Assembly: GCF_021513135.1 (NCBI RefSeq) | Contig: NZ_CP090981.1 | Coordinates: forward strand, 2,232,001-2,296,000 | Reading direction: 5' to 3' | Source of the DNA: Vibrio sp. SS-MA-C1-2 | GTDB taxonomy: Bacteria; Pseudomonadota; Gammaproteobacteria; Enterobacterales; Vibrionaceae | DNA length: 64,000 nucleotides | In this document: piece by piece, positions 60,314 through 64,000 of the stretch | Layout: every line of letters begins with the position of its first letter | Position numbering within the stretch: position 1 is the first letter of the stretch | The notes under the pieces: generated by a model | What the model was told of the DNA's origin: nothing | Database searches by the model: none | Seen by the model: only the letters and a program-made list of their open reading frames with translations | Translations under genes and position numbers: made by a program

Positions 60314-62230
60314 CTATTTAAAACTGACACTTTCACCGTCCGCGGTTAAAATCTCTACGCGTTCAGGTTTGCCTTTTTTATCAAGATAAAGTTCTCCAAT
60401 TGCACAACGGTTAATCAATCGATTAAAGTTTTTGGTACTCGGCTCCCTTTTTTTAATTAACAAACGTTTACGTTTAGTTAAAATATTCAATGGTGAATAG
60501 GCAGAATAAAGCACTCTATCCATAAAATCGCACACTCTTAGTAACTTGTTAGGAAACTCATTTTTAAAGCCACTGCAAGTAATTTGGTAGATATTAAATT
60601 GTCCTTTATTCATTCTCAGCGTAATGTCATAAGCAAAGGAATAATGGACATCACCAGATAAAATGACAAAATTAGTTGGCGTTTTAGTATGAGTGAAGAT
60701 ATTCAATAGCGTATTAGCTGACCCTGGATGTGCCATCCAATTTTCAGCATCGATCAATAAAGGTTGCCCTAAAATAGTCATTCCCTTCTGAAGCATTTCA
60801 ATAAACTTCACCCCAAACATTGGGGCAGCAGAAACAATAATCACAGCATCTTGATCTAATAACTCCTGTTGCATTTCAATTAACGCTTCCCAATCCATCA
60901 AGCCTGACGGTTTACTCATTTTCGACTCTGAACGCCAACGTCGAGTACGCGTATCTAACACCACAATTTTAGGGTGAGTATTGATGGTATAATGCCAGCG
61001 TTCAAAACGAAACAATAGGTCAATAAACGCTTTCTTATCCTCTATTTGTTGATGAGTTATATAATTTTGTGCTTGCTGAATAAAATTTGGGTCAAACCTT
61101 TCAGGTGCATTCCCCCACCCTTGGCAAAGCCAATAACTTGCTAAACCGTTAGTAATGATCTGTCTTGAAAAAAGATTTTGATAACTGGCATACTCCCATG
61201 CCGCAGTTAAATTCCAATCATCCGTAATGTCATGGTCATCAAAAATCATATAGGTTGGAATATGCGCCATTAAACGACGCACATAGGGTAAACCAGCAAC
61301 AAATTCTTCAATTATCACTTTTTCTTGACGATAAACCTGTTGCCATTTTTCAGATAAGATCGTATCTCCACACTTAAATTCATGCTGTTCTAGTCGATCA
61401 AGATCAATAAACTGCCATAATGTAGGAGACCAAACTAACAAATACATCGCAAAGTATTCACCAAAGGTGATGAGATGATTCTCACACTCAGAAGAGGTAA
61501 AAATAGCACGTCGTTTAGGCACCAATTTATTACTTAACGTTTCACTGTTTTCTTTAAAAGTGGGAAGTAACTTTTCTCTTTGATAGAAATTAAATGAGTC
61601 TTGATAGAGTTGTTGACTAGTTTGGACACCTTCCGAATTCTCAAAATTTTCATCATACAAACCTAATAGAGCAATCACTTGCTGAATAGCATCAAGCATT
61701 GGCCCTGCAACATGATCAGCATAAATCTGGTCGCCACTCATCATCAATAATGACGGACGCTCAGAGATAGTTTGAGTTTTAACTTTGAGATCAGCGGTAA
61801 CGAGACTATCTTTACCAGGAAAGTGTGGATTACGACAAGAGCCATGTAAAACATAATCTGCATCAGATTTAATAATAAAAGTGGGTCGCGATTCAGCTTC
61901 ATACATTAAATCAGGAATTAACGCACCAAGATCGCCACAGCTTGTTTCTATTTGATATTGCAAAGGTATATTCTCGGGAAATTCCCCACTAAGTTGAATC
62001 AACGTCACCCAAGCTGCCTGTCCAACCTGAATAGATTGATGGCTTACAAATTGAGTATAAAAAGCAATCGACTCACCCTCATAATATAAGGAGACCATAG
62101 CCTCAAGCTCTTTACTTGTCACTAACCAAAGAGTGATCGATGAATTGGTCACTTTTCTCAATAAAGGACCACAAATGATTGTCGGGAGATGACTATTTTC
62201 TTTGTTACATTTTTGTTTATTTTTAATCAT
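60314..62230 (-). CDS. PhoD-like metallophosphatase/alkaline phosphatase D family protein
   Basis: 638 residues. The metallophosphoesterase motifs M-M-S-G-D-Q-I-Y-A-D-H, F-D-D-H-D-I-T-D-D-W and L-S-G-D-V-H-Y-S-F occur in order. A short N-terminal beta domain precedes the catalytic domain. No signal peptide is visible, so it differs from secreted PhoD enzymes and may be cytosolic; substrate unknown. It converges with the ROK gene and is transcribed away from the sigma-54 activator. Confidence 0.8.
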   Translation of the reverse strand: MIKNKQKCNKENSHLPTIICGPLLRKVTNSSITLWLVTSKELEAMVSLYYEGESIAFYTQFVSHQSIQVGQAAWVTLIQLSGEFPENIPLQYQIETSCGDLGALIPDLMYEAESRPTFIIKSDADYVLHGSCRNPHFPGKDSLVTADLKVKTQTISERPSLLMMSGDQIYADHVAGPMLDAIQQVIALLGLYDENFENSEGVQTSQQLYQDSFNFYQREKLLPTFKENSETLSNKLVPKRRAIFTSSECENHLITFGEYFAMYLLVWSPTLWQFIDLDRLEQHEFKCGDTILSEKWQQVYRQEKVIIEEFVAGLPYVRRLMAHIPTYMIFDDHDITDDWNLTAAWEYASYQNLFSRQIITNGLASYWLCQGWGNAPERFDPNFIQQAQNYITHQQIEDKKAFIDLLFRFERWHYTINTHPKIVVLDTRTRRWRSESKMSKPSGLMDWEALIEMQQELLDQDAVIIVSAAPMFGVKFIEMLQKGMTILGQPLLIDAENWMAHPGSANTLLNIFTHTKTPTNFVILSGDVHYSFAYDITLRMNKGQFNIYQITCSGFKNEFPNKLLRVCDFMDRVLYSAYSPLNILTKRKRLLIKKREPSTKNFNRLINRCAIGELYLDKKGKPERVEILTADGESVSFK

Positions 62231-62487
62231 TTTTATAATAAAACTCTTCAGTGGAAATCAAAACTACCGACTGTAATAATTCATAATTAATTAATTTTAT
62301 ACATAATGTTGCTTATATAATCCAGTAATAGCTTTAAAAAATGCCAAATTAGAGTAATCACTCTGCGGTATTCTTCGACGGAGATCAAATTTTTCCGCCT
62401 CATTCCAAGGTACAATAAGCTATTGTTTTTAATGATATAAAATTCATGACTAAGTATGTCAAAAAATTAACATAGGACGTTATCCAC

Positions 62488-64000
62488 ATGTCAGAATTAA
62501 TGAAATTACAGCCCACTATCTTACACTTCACAAAGATGTTATCTCTGGTACTTAAAGTTGATATTGAGATAATAGATTCTGATTTAGTTCGAGTCGCTGG
62601 CACCGGTCCTTATGGTAAGAATTTTGGTCAAAAACTCAATACAAGTTCACGACTATTTCGTTATGTGTTAGATACAAAAGAAGAAAAAGTCGTTATCAAA
62701 CCTCGAATTGATGCATTATGTACAGATTGTAAAGATCAAGGTTGTTGTAAAGAGAGTGCCTTTTTAGGTGTACCTATCTTAATGAATGAACGTTGCATCG
62801 GCGTCATTAGTCTTGTTGCCTTCACTGCAAAACAACAAGCGCATATTAGAGATAACGTTCAAACCTTTTCTAGTTATGTCCGTCATATTGCACAAGTATT
62901 TGTAACCAATATTATTGAAGATAACAAAGGAAATACCCCTATTGACTCACTTTTTATCAGTTTAATTGAAAATATGGATCAAGGCGTTTTAGTATTAAAT
63001 GATAACAACTTTGTTCAATTTGGTAATCAAAAAGCCCTAGATATCCTCAATTTAACATCGGAGAAAATCAATTCTACGCCCATTAATATCACTTCAGCTT
63101 CAATAGACAATCATGATCTTGAAGGCCACCAGCAACACGTTATTGCTTTTGATGATCATCAAGAATTAGTGCTTGGGTTATTTCATAACATTCAAGGTCA
63201 AAAGTTGTTTTTAATGGCTTTTAATCAACCCAACAATGCGGTTAAAACTGACCTGCCAAAAGCGTTAAAATTCGATTCTGTTATTGGTGAATGTCAGCAA
63301 ATGCAGGCAATAAAGCGCTTAATTGGTCGAATAGCTAAGAGTCCATCAAGCGTATTGATCAATGGCGAAAGTGGAACAGGTAAAGAAGTCATTGCCAAGG
63401 CAATTCATATTAATAGTGAGCGTCAAGACCATCCATTTATTGCAATCAACTGTGCTGCCATTCCAGAGCAATTATTGGAAAGTGAATTATTTGGTTATGT
63501 TAAAGGTGCCTTTACCGGAGCATCATCTAAAGGAAAGATTGGTCTGATTCAAGCTGCAAATAGTGGCACCCTTTTTCTTGATGAGATTGGCGATATGTCA
63601 ATGACGTTGCAGGCTAAATTATTGCGTGTCCTTGAAGAACGAGAAGTCATGCCTATCGGAGCAAATAAGTCAGTACCGGTTAATATTCGAGTTCTTTCGG
63701 CCACCAATAGAGATTTTTCAAAGATGATTGAGGAAGGTAACTTCCGTGAAGATCTCTATTATCGCTTAAATGTTATCCCTATTTTCTTGCCTCCTCTACG
63801 TGAGCGTGCAGGTGATATAGACAAACTCCTTGTTGCATTTTTAAAAGCGCATAGTCGACGCCTTAATATCCCAGTGCCTCCGATGACATCAACGGTCGAA
63901 AATATTCTTAATGCCTATAAATGGCCAGGTAATGTCCGAGAGTTAAGTAATTTAATTGAATACTTAACGAATGTAGTGCCTGAAGGTGAACCTATTGATA
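62488..64000 (+). CDS. Sigma-54-dependent activator with GAF and PAS domains (truncated by window end)
   Basis: The frame runs from ATG 62488 (AGGA about 13 nt upstream) off the end of the window: 504 residues seen. N-terminal GAF-like region (~20-160) with C-T-D-C-K-D-Q-G-C-C, a four-cysteine cluster; PAS region (~165-245); then AAA+ domain with Walker A G-E-S-G-T-G-K-E at ~293, G-A-F-T-G-A at 340-345 (sigma-54 contact) and F-L-D-E-I-G-D (Walker B). The start of the C-terminal part is seen (W-P-G-N-V-R-E-L); the DNA-binding Fis-type helix lies outside. The GAF-Cys pattern reminds me of YgeV-like activators, possibly redox or ligand sensing. Confidence 0.85.
   Translation, partial: MSELMKLQPTILHFTKMLSLVLKVDIEIIDSDLVRVAGTGPYGKNFGQKLNTSSRLFRYVLDTKEEKVVIKPRIDALCTDCKDQGCCKESAFLGVPILMNERCIGVISLVAFTAKQQAHIRDNVQTFSSYVRHIAQVFVTNIIEDNKGNTPIDSLFISLIENMDQGVLVLNDNNFVQFGNQKALDILNLTSEKINSTPINITSASIDNHDLEGHQQHVIAFDDHQELVLGLFHNIQGQKLFLMAFNQPNNAVKTDLPKALKFDSVIGECQQMQAIKRLIGRIAKSPSSVLINGESGTGKEVIAKAIHINSERQDHPFIAINCAAIPEQLLESELFGYVKGAFTGASSKGKIGLIQAANSGTLFLDEIGDMSMTLQAKLLRVLEEREVMPIGANKSVPVNIRVLSATNRDFSKMIEEGNFREDLYYRLNVIPIFLPPLRERAGDIDKLLVAFLKAHSRRLNIPVPPMTSTVENILNAYKWPGNVRELSNLIEYLTNVVPEGEPID

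Overview
This is one AT-rich stretch of a gamma-proteobacterial chromosome. Gene content and style (YddG, YejM-like protein, ScsBC-like pair, TRAP transporters, ygjV, LPS outer-core genes next to sugar-catabolic islands) suggest Vibrionaceae, possibly Photobacterium or a relative. That placement rests on family recognition, not a database search. I see no tRNA, rRNA, prophage, insertion sequence or CRISPR array.

Layout. (a) 1-2.1 kb: end of an unidentified gene, a gamma-glutamylcyclotransferase-like gene and yddG. (b) 2.3-11.2 kb: LPS/outer-core locus with a YejM-like membrane sulfatase-fold protein, a frameshifted GT4 glycosyltransferase, an intact GT4, GT25, GT9, an O-antigen ligase and a CDP-glycerol glycerophosphotransferase-like protein. 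(c) 11.5-16.5 kb: a one-helix hypothetical protein, a 54-aa membrane protein, an ICMT-family protein and a ScsC/ScsB thiol-redox pair with a small Cys/His membrane protein. (d) 16.9-28.4 kb: a sulfoquinovose (SQ) locus with sulfoquinovosidase, TRAP transporter, DeoR regulator, sulfofructose kinase, sulfolactaldehyde reductase, mutarotase, TauE-type exporter and a class II aldolase. It reads as a sulfo-EMP pathway, but no SQ isomerase is encoded. (e) 29.2-32.4 kb: Na+/solute symporter plus cytosolic Cys-type sulfatase (YidK/YidJ type). (f) 33.5-36.5 kb: TPP-riboswitch-controlled HMP/thiamine-precursor ABC operon whose ATPase is frameshifted. (g) 36.7-50.8 kb: complete D-glucuronide pathway (beta-glucuronidase, TRAP, UxaC, UxuB, UxuA, KdgK, Eda, an extra GH31) in two divergent operons with UxuR-type operators and a CRP site. 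(h) 52-60.3 kb: a tightly overlapping six-gene amino-sugar operon (SSS symporter, AGE-family epimerase, ceramidase-fold protein, NagB-like, NagA-like, SIS protein) divergent from a ROK repressor, with two large perfect or near-perfect palindromes between them. (i) 60.3-64 kb: PhoD-like phosphatase and a truncated sigma-54 activator.

How it works together. Regions d-h form a carbohydrate-scavenging island for SQ glycosides, sulfated sugars, glucuronides and N-acyl amino sugars, taken up mostly by ion-driven TRAP or SSS carriers without phosphorylation. In SQ metabolism, SQase frees SQ, kinase and aldolase split SF-1-phosphate to DHAP and sulfolactaldehyde, the reductase makes dihydroxypropanesulfonate and the TauE protein probably exports it. 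In glucuronide metabolism the carbon ends as pyruvate and glyceraldehyde-3-phosphate.

Most notable: the amino-sugar operon has no kinase. Its NagB-like and NagA-like enzymes have lost the usual phosphate-binding motifs, and it includes an epimerase family that acts on free N-acyl hexosamines and a ceramidase-fold protein without the catalytic serine. I read it as a candidate non-phosphorylative amino-sugar pathway. Also notable are the SQ locus without an isomerase, 10-bp-phased TTnTGT repeats beside the DeoR regulator, a structured ~105-nt repeat present three times, and two genes broken by -1 shifts in A-runs, one exactly on an A AAA AAG slippery heptamer.
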